Origin: Paracoccaceae bacterium
Lineage (GTDB): Bacteria > Pseudomonadota > Alphaproteobacteria > Rhodobacterales > Rhodobacteraceae
Reading direction: 5' to 3'
DNA: 5,099 nt
Assembly: GCA_026709725.1 (NCBI GenBank)
Contig: JAPOSK010000377.1
Location: forward strand, 1-5,099
The notes beneath the pieces were generated by a model. It saw nothing but the letters and a program-made list of their open reading frames with translations. It had not been told where the DNA came from and searched no databases. Shown here one piece after another: positions 1 through 5,099 of the stretch; positions within the stretch are counted from its first letter, which is position 1; each line of letters begins with the position of its first letter. Position numbers and translations under genes: made by a program.

Positions 1-168
1 TTCTCGAACAGGTTTCATCTGTTTGTCGGCCCATCGATCTCTCGGCCCTATTTCGGAGATCAGGTCCTGAAAGAGGGCGAGGTCGTGTTCCACACGCACA
101 TTGCCATGCACACATCAGACCTTGCCGAACTCAGGGAACTGATTGACCGCCTTCTGGAAAAACCGTGA
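1..168 (+). CDS. C-terminal end of an unidentified protein (5' end outside window)
   Basis: The frame is open from the first base and ends at TGA 166-168, giving the last 55 residues of a protein that starts upstream of the window. The visible part has a segment containing FVGPSISRPYFGDQ, then a stretch with three histidines (VVFHTHIAMHTSD). It closes with a charged amphipathic helix, LAELRELIDRLLEKP, typical of the C-terminal helix of a compact globular enzyme. I do not recognise the family. Codon use, with mostly G or C in third positions, matches the intact genes in the window and supports real coding. The stop codon sits inside the palindrome upstream of the toxin-antitoxin genes, so the two units are only about 27 bases apart. 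Read-through transcription into the TA genes is possible. Confidence 0.6.
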   Translation, partial: FSNRFHLFVGPSISRPYFGDQVLKEGEVVFHTHIAMHTSDLAELRELIDRLLEKP

Positions 169-171
169 CAT
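143..171 (+). promoter_or_regulatory. Candidate promoter of the toxin-antitoxin operon
   Basis: TTGACC (143-148) matches five of six bases of the -35 consensus. It is followed after 17 bases by TGACAT (166-171), a weak -10 with three of six matches. The pair lies inside the end of the upstream gene. The -10 falls in the GTGACATGTCAC palindrome, the arrangement expected for an autoregulated TA operon. Transcription would start near 178, which argues against GTG 181 as the antitoxin start. This is inference from consensus matching, and the -10 is poor. Confidence 0.3.
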
Positions 172-200
172 GTCACAAGGGTGACGGGGGATGACATGAC
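165..200 (+). promoter_or_regulatory. Palindromic operator with extra half-sites, probable antitoxin binding site
   Basis: GTGACATGTCAC at 165-176 is a perfect 12-bp palindrome. The half-site GTGAC recurs at 181-185, and TGACATG recurs at 192-198, exactly 26 bases after its first copy at 166-172. The cluster ends at the antitoxin start codon and overlaps the candidate -10. Ribbon-helix-helix antitoxins of the RelB type normally repress their own operon by binding short palindromes of this kind, and the next gene encodes such a protein. The palindrome and repeats are seen directly; the binding role is inferred. Confidence 0.5.
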
Positions 201-549
201 CATGAATGCGCAGACAGCCACCAACCTGCAGAGTGAGGGATGGGCATCAGTTTTTGACCTGGGCGGCCACGGAAGCTCTCTTGTTGTCCCACACGCTGCC
301 GGCCCCGGAAGCACCGCCGATTCCAAATCCTCTTTTCACCTTCCTGCCGATCTCGAGGAACGCTTTTCGCGTCTGGCGATGAGCACCGGGGAAACCAAAG
401 CCTTTCATGCCCGCGAGGCCCTCCTTTCGTATCTGGACGATCTCGAGGATCTGACTCTTGCCGAGAGTCGTCTGCACGACATTCGTTCGGGGAAGACGCA
501 AGCCATTCCGCTTGAAGATGTCCTGAGGCGGCATGGCATGGAAGGTTGA
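196..549 (+). CDS. RelB-like ribbon-helix-helix antitoxin with long N-terminal extension
   Basis: This is probably the antitoxin of a type II toxin-antitoxin pair: it would neutralise the downstream RelE/ParE-like protein by direct binding and repress the operon. From ATG 196 it has 117 residues. Residues about 46-95 carry the ribbon-helix-helix pattern: a short strand (SFHLPAD), a first helix (LEERFSRLAMSTG), then TKAFHAREALLSYLDDLEDL. The C-terminal part (TLAESRLHDIRSGK, then IPLEDVLRRHGMEG) is the usual toxin-contacting tail of this family. Family members usually begin right at the strand, so the first 45 or so residues are extra and of unknown role. No ATG, GTG or TTG lies in frame just before the strand, so the extension is not a start-site error. 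ATG 196 is chosen because GGGGG (186-190) precedes it at good spacing. GTG 181 (122 residues) has its AGG directly adjacent, and ATG 202 is the other option. Confidence 0.8.
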   Translation: MTMNAQTATNLQSEGWASVFDLGGHGSSLVVPHAAGPGSTADSKSSFHLPADLEERFSRLAMSTGETKAFHAREALLSYLDDLEDLTLAESRLHDIRSGKTQAIPLEDVLRRHGMEG

Positions 550-865
550 ACTGGACCCGGGTGCAAGGCGAGAGATCAACAAACTTGACCACCAGACATC
601 CCGGCGGATTCTTGCTTTCCTGCAGAAACATGTATCGGGGGATAATCCGCGGGCCATTGGGCGACCTCTCCGTCATAGCAGGCATCAAGGCTTCTGGAGA
701 TATCGCCTGGGCGATTACCGCATCGTGGCAACCATCGATGATCACGCGTCGCAGATCATTATCCCGTGTGTCGGCCATCGGCGTGATATCCACCGAAAGC
801 AAGCCCCAGGAGAGCCATTACGCGTTCATGAAAATCTTCGCCATGCAGTCTTTTCGTTGTTCTGA
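533..865 (+). CDS. RelE/ParE-family toxin with C-terminal tail
   Basis: This is the likely toxin of the pair. RelE-type members cut mRNA in the ribosome and ParE-type members poison gyrase; the sequence alone does not decide which. Of 110 residues, the first 88 match the family: an N-terminal strand (MAWKVELDPGARREI), the helical hairpin with KLDHQTSRRILAFLQ, the core GFWRYRLGDYRIVATI (53-68) and the C-terminal strand VGHRRDIHR (80-88). Basic residues at Arg55, Arg57, Arg63 and Arg83/84 fit an active or RNA-binding face. The family's usual tyrosine after GHRRxV/I is histidine here (His87). Residues 89-110 lie past the normal family end and may be read-through after loss of the ancestral stop. 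ATG 533 overlaps the antitoxin end by 17 bases, with GAGG (525-528) as ribosome site, so translation is probably coupled. Confidence 0.8.
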   Translation: MAWKVELDPGARREINKLDHQTSRRILAFLQKHVSGDNPRAIGRPLRHSRHQGFWRYRLGDYRIVATIDDHASQIIIPCVGHRRDIHRKQAPGEPLRVHENLRHAVFSLF

Positions 866-1544
866 TGATGTGCGTGCCGGCCTGGCTGACTGCGCAGGAT
901 TCCCCGCATGCGCGGGTTGTTCCTCTTGAAGCTGCGGGCATTCAGCTCCCATCGTTGACGATGGAGAGTCTCGGGGGAATTCAAGTCCGTCGAAACCCCG
1001 TCTCAGTTCAATTTTCCTGACAATTTGCGCTGGACGGCGACGGTGGCGACCAATCCCGGCGTTCACAAAGAAATTGTGCCCGTCTACAGCTATCACTACA
1101 GCGATATCTGCCAATCAGGCCGGTTTTCTGACCGGAAATCAGCCATTTCAATTGCAGAGGCATTCGCTGACGGCTTGGGGCAGCATGTGGACCCGGGTGC
1201 TCTCATTGTCAGGCCCGATCGAGACTTCGATGACAACGAAAGCATGGTTGCGTGGCATGAATCCATCGAATCCGTGTGCAGTCAGCCGATCAGTGCAAAT
1301 TCCCCGAGTGGACAGAATGGGACGATGGCAAGGCATTTCTGGGCGAAACTACCGATGGTCAGAATGAGAACCTTGCTGTCACGGCAGTTCCTCTGCGGGG
1401 AGTGGAAACAATCAAGGAACATTGGGCAATCCGCGACACCAAAGCCCTTGGAGCGGCCACGGGCTCGGCGACGGCCTGCCGCATGCGGCTGGAAACATCT
1501 CCATTTCCCCGCCATCGGAAAATCCTGGAAAACCTGTCCGTTGA
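828..1544 (+). pseudogene. Frameshifted remnant of a secreted-protein gene
   Basis: No frame is open throughout, but protein-like sequence can be followed across frames. ATG 828 begins MKIFAMQS. Removing one T from the TTTT at 851-854 continues it as FVVLMMCVPAWLTAQDSP, so the joined N-terminus is a good signal peptide cleaved near LTA/QD. The frame runs to about 973, where removing one G from GGGGG (973-977) leads into EFKSVETPSQFNFPDN and on through HKEIVPVYSYHYSD and AFADGLGQHVDPG to WHESIESV (about 1277). A one-base loss between 1261 and 1306 leads to EWTEWDDGKAFLGE and AVTAVPLRGVETIKEHW. A last shift near 1460 gives LGDGLPHAAGNISISPP and a stop at 1542-1544. The four shifts sum to zero and give about 238 residues. 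I do not recognise the family. The reconstruction is inference, and sequencing error in homopolymers is an alternative. Confidence 0.42.
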
Positions 1545-1616
1545 CCAGTCATCCTGCAGTCGGAATGAAGGTGCATTCCTGAGTGGCAGGCGGCATCGCT
1601 TGAATCGGGCAATGAC

Positions 1617-1622
1617 AAGGGG
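1617..1622 (+). promoter_or_regulatory. Ribosome binding site of the ankyrin gene
   Basis: AAGGGG lies eight bases before ATG 1631. It fixes that start, as does the signal peptide beginning immediately at this codon. Confidence 0.6.
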
Positions 1623-1630
1623 CTGACGCC

Positions 1631-2578
1631 ATGAACACCATCTCCAAAGCCGCTTTCACCACTCTGATCGCCATCCTGCCGCTCCTGCCCCTGTCGGCCC
1701 TGGCCGAAAAGTGTCCCCCACTGCTGTGGGTGGCACTCCTGGACGGACGGGCGGATTTGGTCACGGTCCTGCTCGCGGCTGGGGAGGATCCGGATGTGCG
1801 GACGGACATTGAGGACCTCGAGAAGGTGGCGCGCGGGATCACGCCGTTGCATTGGGTCGCCCGGACGGGCGACACGGACATGTTCACGGCGCTCATCGAG
1901 GGCGGGGCCGCTGTGGATGCGCGGGCGAGCGACGGGCTCACCCCGCTGCATGTGGCGGTGCTGTTTGAACGGGCCGGGATGGTGCGGCGGTTGCTTGAGG
2001 CCGGGGCCGACCCGGATGCGTGGTCTGCCCGTGCGGTGACACCGTTGCATCTGGCGGCCCACAAGCGCGACCCCGCCATGATCGACGCACTGCTCTTGGG
2101 CGGGGCCGAACCCAATGTCCAGGCCGAAGACGGCTCGACACCGTTGCATCTGGCGATTGTGTCGGGAAAGGCTGAGGCAGTGCGGCGGCTGCTTGAGGCC
2201 GGGGCCGACCCGAATGTGCCAAACGAGGACGGGGCGTTGCCGTTGCATCTGGCGGGCAGGGGGGACAACACGGCAATCGCCGACGCCCTGCGCAGGGCCG
2301 GTGCAACGGAATGGTCGCGGCGCTGCCGTGCCGTCCGATCCGGCTTGTGGTCGCCCGTTTTGCAGCGCACGATCCAAAATATAGCCTGCCATCCCATCGT
2401 CGTTGAATTGATCTCCCTGTACATCCAGCCCGCTTCCGACCCCGGTCATCCCCGCTCAGTCCAACAAGGAGCCATTCCTCCCCGGCCACACATCCGCTCG
2501 TGGAGACAAACAGGGGCAGAGAGCCATGACAACAGAGGAGACAACTGTCGCAGGGAGCCGAAAAGTTCCATCAGATGA
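1631..2578 (+). CDS. Exported ankyrin-repeat protein
   Basis: This 315-residue protein is probably exported and carries ankyrin repeats, which act as protein-binding scaffolds; the partner is unknown. Residues 1-25 form a classic Sec signal peptide: a Lys near the start, a hydrophobic core (FTTLIAILPLLPLSALA) and a cleavage site after ALA. A degenerate first repeat follows (about 29-59). Next come five repeats with TPLH or LPLH at 71, 104, 137, 170 and 203, spaced exactly 33 residues, with the family's LLEAGADPN-type loops. A short insert (about 60-68) separates repeats 1 and 2. Ankyrin character ends near residue 226. The last 90 residues are polar, basic and proline-rich with no recognisable domain, and may be read-through of an ancestral stop. 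The gene follows the broken secreted-protein gene on the same strand, so the two may once have worked together. Antisense open frames here only reflect its GC-rich repeats. Confidence 0.85.
   Translation: MNTISKAAFTTLIAILPLLPLSALAEKCPPLLWVALLDGRADLVTVLLAAGEDPDVRTDIEDLEKVARGITPLHWVARTGDTDMFTALIEGGAAVDARASDGLTPLHVAVLFERAGMVRRLLEAGADPDAWSARAVTPLHLAAHKRDPAMIDALLLGGAEPNVQAEDGSTPLHLAIVSGKAEAVRRLLEAGADPNVPNEDGALPLHLAGRGDNTAIADALRRAGATEWSRRCRAVRSGLWSPVLQRTIQNIACHPIVVELISLYIQPASDPGHPRSVQQGAIPPRPHIRSWRQTGAESHDNRGDNCRREPKSSIR
1841..2300 (+). repeat. 99-bp tandem units encoding ankyrin repeats
   Basis: The 15-mer CCGTTGCATCTGGCG occurs at 2042, 2141 and 2240, exactly 99 bases apart. A 33-base block at 1982-2014 recurs at 2180-2212 with a single mismatch, exactly 198 bases (two units) away. 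Protein-level constraint alone would not preserve identical synonymous codons, so the DNA identity points to recent duplication or gene conversion among the units. Confidence 0.7.
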
Positions 2579-2631
2579 CAGTGGGAAGGGGTGACTTGCA
2601 CCGCGGATTCGTGCCCACAACGCCGGGGCGA

Positions 2632-3233
2632 TCAGGGGCCACGGCAAGGGCGCAGGGAACACCGCAGGCTGGCCCTGCCTATTGCACACAACCCGCTTTC
2701 CGCTCCAAACTTTTTCAGGTCGCTGTCCTCCCCAGGATTCAGGCTCAGGCTGCGCCGCAGGATTCCATCACCGGGATGCATATCGTCTGTGCGATTCGCG
2801 GTCACATAGCGAAGCCGCGATTGAAGAATGCCCTTATGGGGCACGATGAACGGGCACGATGCCATGATTGCTCCCCCCTGCTCAGGGTTTCCGGCAGACT
2901 CCGGTTCAGTGCCGCAGACAGCATCAATCCTGTCTGCAAGCCCGTTGATGGCATTGCGATTGGCTGCAATCCGGTTCCAGTTCTCATGGATTGTGCGCAT
3001 GCCGCTCTCAGGACCTGTTCGCATCATTTCAATGTCAGCCTCAAGGCTTCCGGTAAAACTTTCCAGTTCGTTGCTGAGAAGGTTGCCGTCATCTCCCGGG
3101 CTTCCCTGTGTGCTCTGAACACTCTCCTGTATCGGTCCTGATATCAGGCATCATTCAGCAAGCAGATGACGGAGAAAGCGATTGCCGAAACGATGGCTGC
3201 GCCCGCAGTGACACGCTGGCTCAAGGAGCCCAT
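2632..3233 (-). pseudogene. Possible broken gene for a membrane-anchored helical protein
   Basis: On the minus strand, ATG at 3233-3231 opens a 29-residue frame, MGSLSQRV then TAGAAIVSAIAFSVICLLND, a short cytoplasmic start followed by one transmembrane helix, ending at TGA 3146-3144. A one-base shift at this point continues without a stop to 2632. The new frame gives polar, probably helical sequence (ESVQSTQGSPGDDGNLLSNE, then MRTIHENWNRIAANRNAING and LADRIDAV). The join is the kind expected for a single-pass membrane protein with an extracytoplasmic helical region. After about 2880 (residues beyond ADRIDAV) the protein character fades. No good ribosome site precedes the ATG and the family is not recognised. 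Random open frames in GC-rich DNA are a serious alternative. Confidence 0.25.
2914..2937. repeat. Inverted repeat, 8-bp perfect stem
   Basis: GCAGACAG (2914-2921) and CTGTCTGC (2930-2937) are exact reverse complements with an 8-base loop. There is no T-run on either side, so this is not a standard intrinsic terminator. It may be chance or a structure in the 3' region between the convergent genes. Confidence 0.35.
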
Positions 3234-3313
3234 GAGCGCAGACGCAGATTGATTCCGGTTTCATGTGACACCATGATATCAATCCCGTGACGGGTACAGC
3301 CCACATTGCATCG

Positions 3314-3337
3314 TGGCCCGTCATGCACCGTGGGCCA
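3314..3337. repeat. Inverted repeat, 6-bp stem
   Basis: TGGCCC (3314-3319) pairs with GGGCCA (3332-3337) over a 12-base loop; the next inner pair is a G-T wobble. It lies about 170 bases beyond the leuA stop in the direction of leuA transcription, without a T-run. A role in ending leuA transcripts is only a guess. Confidence 0.25.
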
Positions 3338-3503
3338 ACTTCCGGAGCTGCATGAAATCATATCGGGGCCAAAGGACGACTGCCCCGCAGCCCTTGGGTG
3401 CATTTCTGTCCACAATATGTCCCGGATCAGGAACGCATGAGGATTCCCATCCGCAATTATGCTGCGGTCGACATCGCCGCGATCGGGTTGTCGTCAACGG
3501 GGT

Positions 3504-5057
3504 TCAGTCCTGGGCGTGTGCCGCGACCGGAGTGAGGCGCTCGAGGTTGTTGATCGCTGCGACATAGGCTTCGAGCGAGGCCAGAATCGTGTCCGTATCA
3601 GCGGCATTGCCGTTGGCCACCTGCCCATCACGCTCAAGCCGCACTGAAACCGTGGCCTGTGCATCCCGCCCCCCCGTGACGGCATGGACCTGGTAGAGCT
3701 GCAGGGACGCGCCATGGGCATGGATTTTTTCAACAGCCTTGTAGGTCGCCTCAACCGGCCCGCTACCTGATGCCGAGGCCTGCCGTTCCACTCCCTTGAT
3801 CACCAGGGTTACATCTGCCACAGAAGGCTTGGTGCCACCGGTCACAGACAGATGACGGACTGTCAGGAGGTTGTCCTGGGTTTGTCCCGAGAGGGTTCCC
3901 ATCAGGGCGATGAGGTCATCATCGAATACCTCGGTTTTGCGCTCGGCCAGCCGCTTGAATTGCTGAAAGACCTCCGGCAGCATGTTCTCACCGACATCGT
4001 AGCCAAGATCGGCCAAACGGCGCTTGAGGGCGGCCCGACCGGAATGCTTGCCGAGCACAATCGATGATGCGGTCAGGCCGACATCTTCCGGTCGCATGAT
4101 TTCATACGTCTCGGCATGCTTGATCATGCCATCCTGATGAATGCCGGATTCATGGGAAAAGGCATTCTTGCCCACCACCGCCTTGTTGTACTGGACCGGG
4201 AACCCGGTTGCATCGGCCACCATGCGACTTGCACGCATGATATAGCGACTGTCGACGCCTGTGTGATAGGGCAGCACATCCCTGCGGACCCTCAGGGCCA
4301 TGACCACCTCCTCCATCGCGGCATTGCCGGCCCGCTCGCCCAGACCATTGATGGTGCATTCGACCTGTCGGGCGCCGGCCGAAACAGCGGCCAGAGCGTT
4401 GGCCACCGCCATCCCGAGATCGTTGTGGCAGTGAGTCGAAATCACCACATCAGCAATTTCCGGGATCCGTTGACGCAGCATCGTGATGATTGCGGCACTC
4501 TCATTCGGAATTGTGTAGCCGACCGTATCCGGGATATTGATGGTGGTCGCTCCTGCGCTGATTGCTGTCCTGACAGCCCGACACAGGAAGTCATGGTCTG
4601 TCCGAGTCCCGTCTTCCGGCGACCACTGGACATCATCAGTGAATTCGCACGCGCGACGCACAGAGGTATCAATGGCCTCGATAACCTGGTCTGGACTCAT
4701 CTGCAGCTTGTGCCGCATGTGCAGATCGGATGTTGAAATGAACGTATGGATTCGGGTCGCTCTGCCGCCTTCAATTGCCTGCCCCGTCCTGTCGATATCC
4801 TCTGGTCGTGACCGGGCCAGACCGCAGACAATGGCGTTCTCGACCGATCCGGCAATTGTCCGGACGCTTTCAAATTCCTGTTCCGAGGCGATGGGGAAGC
4901 CTGCTTCAATGACATCAACGCCCATCTCATCAAGCAGGTGCGCGATTTCAAGTTTGCGCGCAGGTGACATTGTGGCACCGGGCGACTGTTCACCATCACG
5001 CAGGGTTGTATCAAAAATCAGGACCCGATCCGGGTCATTCTTCCGGCAAGAGTTCAT
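3504..5057 (-). CDS. leuA: 2-isopropylmalate synthase
   Basis: This enzyme condenses acetyl-CoA with 2-oxoisovalerate to 2-isopropylmalate, the first committed step of leucine synthesis, in the cytoplasm. The 517 residues match the usual length of bacterial LeuA. The N-terminal TIM-barrel carries the HMGL-like signature [13 protein letters not shown] (15-27; metal ligand Asp16, catalytic Arg20), [11 protein letters not shown] (207-217; metal ligands His209 and His211) and GERAGN (240-245; metal ligand Asn245). A linker subdomain has [11 protein letters not shown] (300-310). The C-terminal regulatory domain (about 388-507) contains GSGPVEA (431-437), the region that binds leucine for feedback inhibition in known members. 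ATG 5057-5055 is chosen because GAGAGAAG lies five bases upstream on the minus strand. Citramalate and homocitrate synthases share the fold, but length and overall wording favour LeuA. Only 42 bases upstream are visible, so a leader peptide or attenuator cannot be judged. The gene appears to be transcribed alone at this end, and it converges on the ankyrin gene. Confidence 0.95.
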   Translation of the reverse strand: MNSCRKNDPDRVLIFDTTLRDGEQSPGATMSPARKLEIAHLLDEMGVDVIEAGFPIASEQEFESVRTIAGSVENAIVCGLARSRPEDIDRTGQAIEGGRATRIHTFISTSDLHMRHKLQMSPDQVIEAIDTSVRRACEFTDDVQWSPEDGTRTDHDFLCRAVRTAISAGATTINIPDTVGYTIPNESAAIITMLRQRIPEIADVVISTHCHNDLGMAVANALAAVSAGARQVECTINGLGERAGNAAMEEVVMALRVRRDVLPYHTGVDSRYIMRASRMVADATGFPVQYNKAVVGKNAFSHESGIHQDGMIKHAETYEIMRPEDVGLTASSIVLGKHSGRAALKRRLADLGYDVGENMLPEVFQQFKRLAERKTEVFDDDLIALMGTLSGQTQDNLLTVRHLSVTGGTKPSVADVTLVIKGVERQASASGSGPVEATYKAVEKIHAHGASLQLYQVHAVTGGRDAQATVSVRLERDGQVANGNAADTDTILASLEAYVAAINNLERLTPVAAHAQD

Positions 5058-5061
5058 GGCA

Positions 5062-5069
5062 CTTCTCTC
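5062..5069 (-). promoter_or_regulatory. Ribosome binding site of leuA
   Basis: The minus strand reads GAGAGAAG here, ending four bases before the leuA ATG. This supports the chosen start. Confidence 0.55.
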
Positions 5070-5099
5070 GATTGTTGTTTGTGGAACGGTCTGGTGCGG

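Larger units (their letters stand above)
2579..3503. other. Spacer between convergent ankyrin and leuA genes, no intact gene
   Basis: About 925 bases lie between the two converging genes. No open frame here resembles a known protein. The longest + strand frame (2575-3141, starting in an ATGA overlap with the ankyrin stop) reads as a Cys/His/Arg/Pro-rich mixture without domain character. The stretch contains a possible broken - strand gene and two inverted repeats, described separately. From 3240 to 3503 I see only one inverted repeat and no gene. No stem followed by a T-run was found, so a Rho-independent terminator for either gene is not evident. Confidence 0.5.

Noticed and set aside
173..802. 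209-residue minus-strand frame opposite the TA genes
   Set aside because: It is a shadow: the + strand carries clear antitoxin and toxin motifs with a coupled overlap.
903..921. CCCGC-ATGC-GCGGG hairpin followed by TTGTT, as a terminator of the TA operon
   Set aside because: The stem is only 5 bp, the T-tract is poor, and it lies within the protein-like part of the decayed gene.
1025..1582. 185-residue + strand frame from TTG as an intact gene
   Set aside because: Only its first part (to about 1290) looks like protein; afterwards the sense passes to another frame, so I treat it as part of the frameshifted remnant.
1841..2300. Regular repeats as a CRISPR array
   Set aside because: The 99-bp periodicity is in frame and encodes ankyrin TPLH units; there are no short repeat-spacer units.
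1412..2449. Long minus-strand open frames (345, 291 and 183 residues) opposite the ankyrin gene
   Set aside because: They mirror the GC-rich 99-bp repeats, contain Arg/Pro/Ala/Ser-rich sequence without domains, and the + strand frame has a signal peptide and perfect ankyrin spacing.
2575..3141. 188-residue + strand frame starting in an ATGA overlap with the ankyrin stop
   Set aside because: The ATGA overlap suggests coupling, but the protein is a Cys/His/Arg/Pro-rich mixture with no domain, and the opposite strand reads more naturally.
4116..4736. 206-residue + strand frame opposite leuA
   Set aside because: It is antisense to fully conserved LeuA motifs and has no domain of its own.

Overview
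The window looks like a piece of an alphaproteobacterial chromosome. The evidence is moderately high GC, mixed GC-rich codon use, and a 2-isopropylmalate synthase whose wording (for example the stretch around [15 protein letters not shown]) is of the kind I associate with alphaproteobacterial LeuA. No species can be named from the sequence alone.

Left part (1-865, + strand). The window opens inside an unidentified gene, of which only the last 55 codons are visible. Its stop codon lies in a perfect 12-bp palindrome that appears to be the operator of the next unit, a two-gene type II toxin-antitoxin module. The antitoxin is a RelB-like ribbon-helix-helix protein with an unusually long N-terminal extension. 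The toxin is a RelE/ParE-family protein that overlaps the antitoxin by 17 bases and carries an unusual C-terminal tail.

Middle (about 828-1630, + strand). There is no intact gene here, but this does not read as random spacer. A start codon, a signal-peptide-like segment and about 230 codons of protein-like sequence can be followed across three reading frames if four one-base shifts are allowed. Two of these fall plausibly in homopolymer runs and the other two can be placed in or next to one. I read it as the remains of a secreted-protein gene. It is followed by an intact gene (1631-2578) for an exported ankyrin-repeat protein. That gene's 99-bp units are strongly homogenised at DNA level, and its C-terminal 90 residues do not look like ankyrin or like a typical folded protein.

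Right part (2579-5099, mainly - strand). About 925 bases separate the ankyrin gene from leuA, which converges on it. This spacer has no convincing intact gene. It holds a possible broken - strand gene (transmembrane start, then a polar helical region after a one-base shift) and two inverted repeats. leuA (3504-5057, - strand) is complete, with all catalytic and allosteric landmarks, and commits carbon to leucine.

Taken together, this is a stable housekeeping gene beside an accessory segment with a toxin-antitoxin module, a decaying secreted gene and an ankyrin protein. I see no clear evidence of a wholly new system. The most distinctive items are the atypical ends of both TA proteins, the palindromic operator, and the slippage-type pseudogene next to the ankyrin gene.
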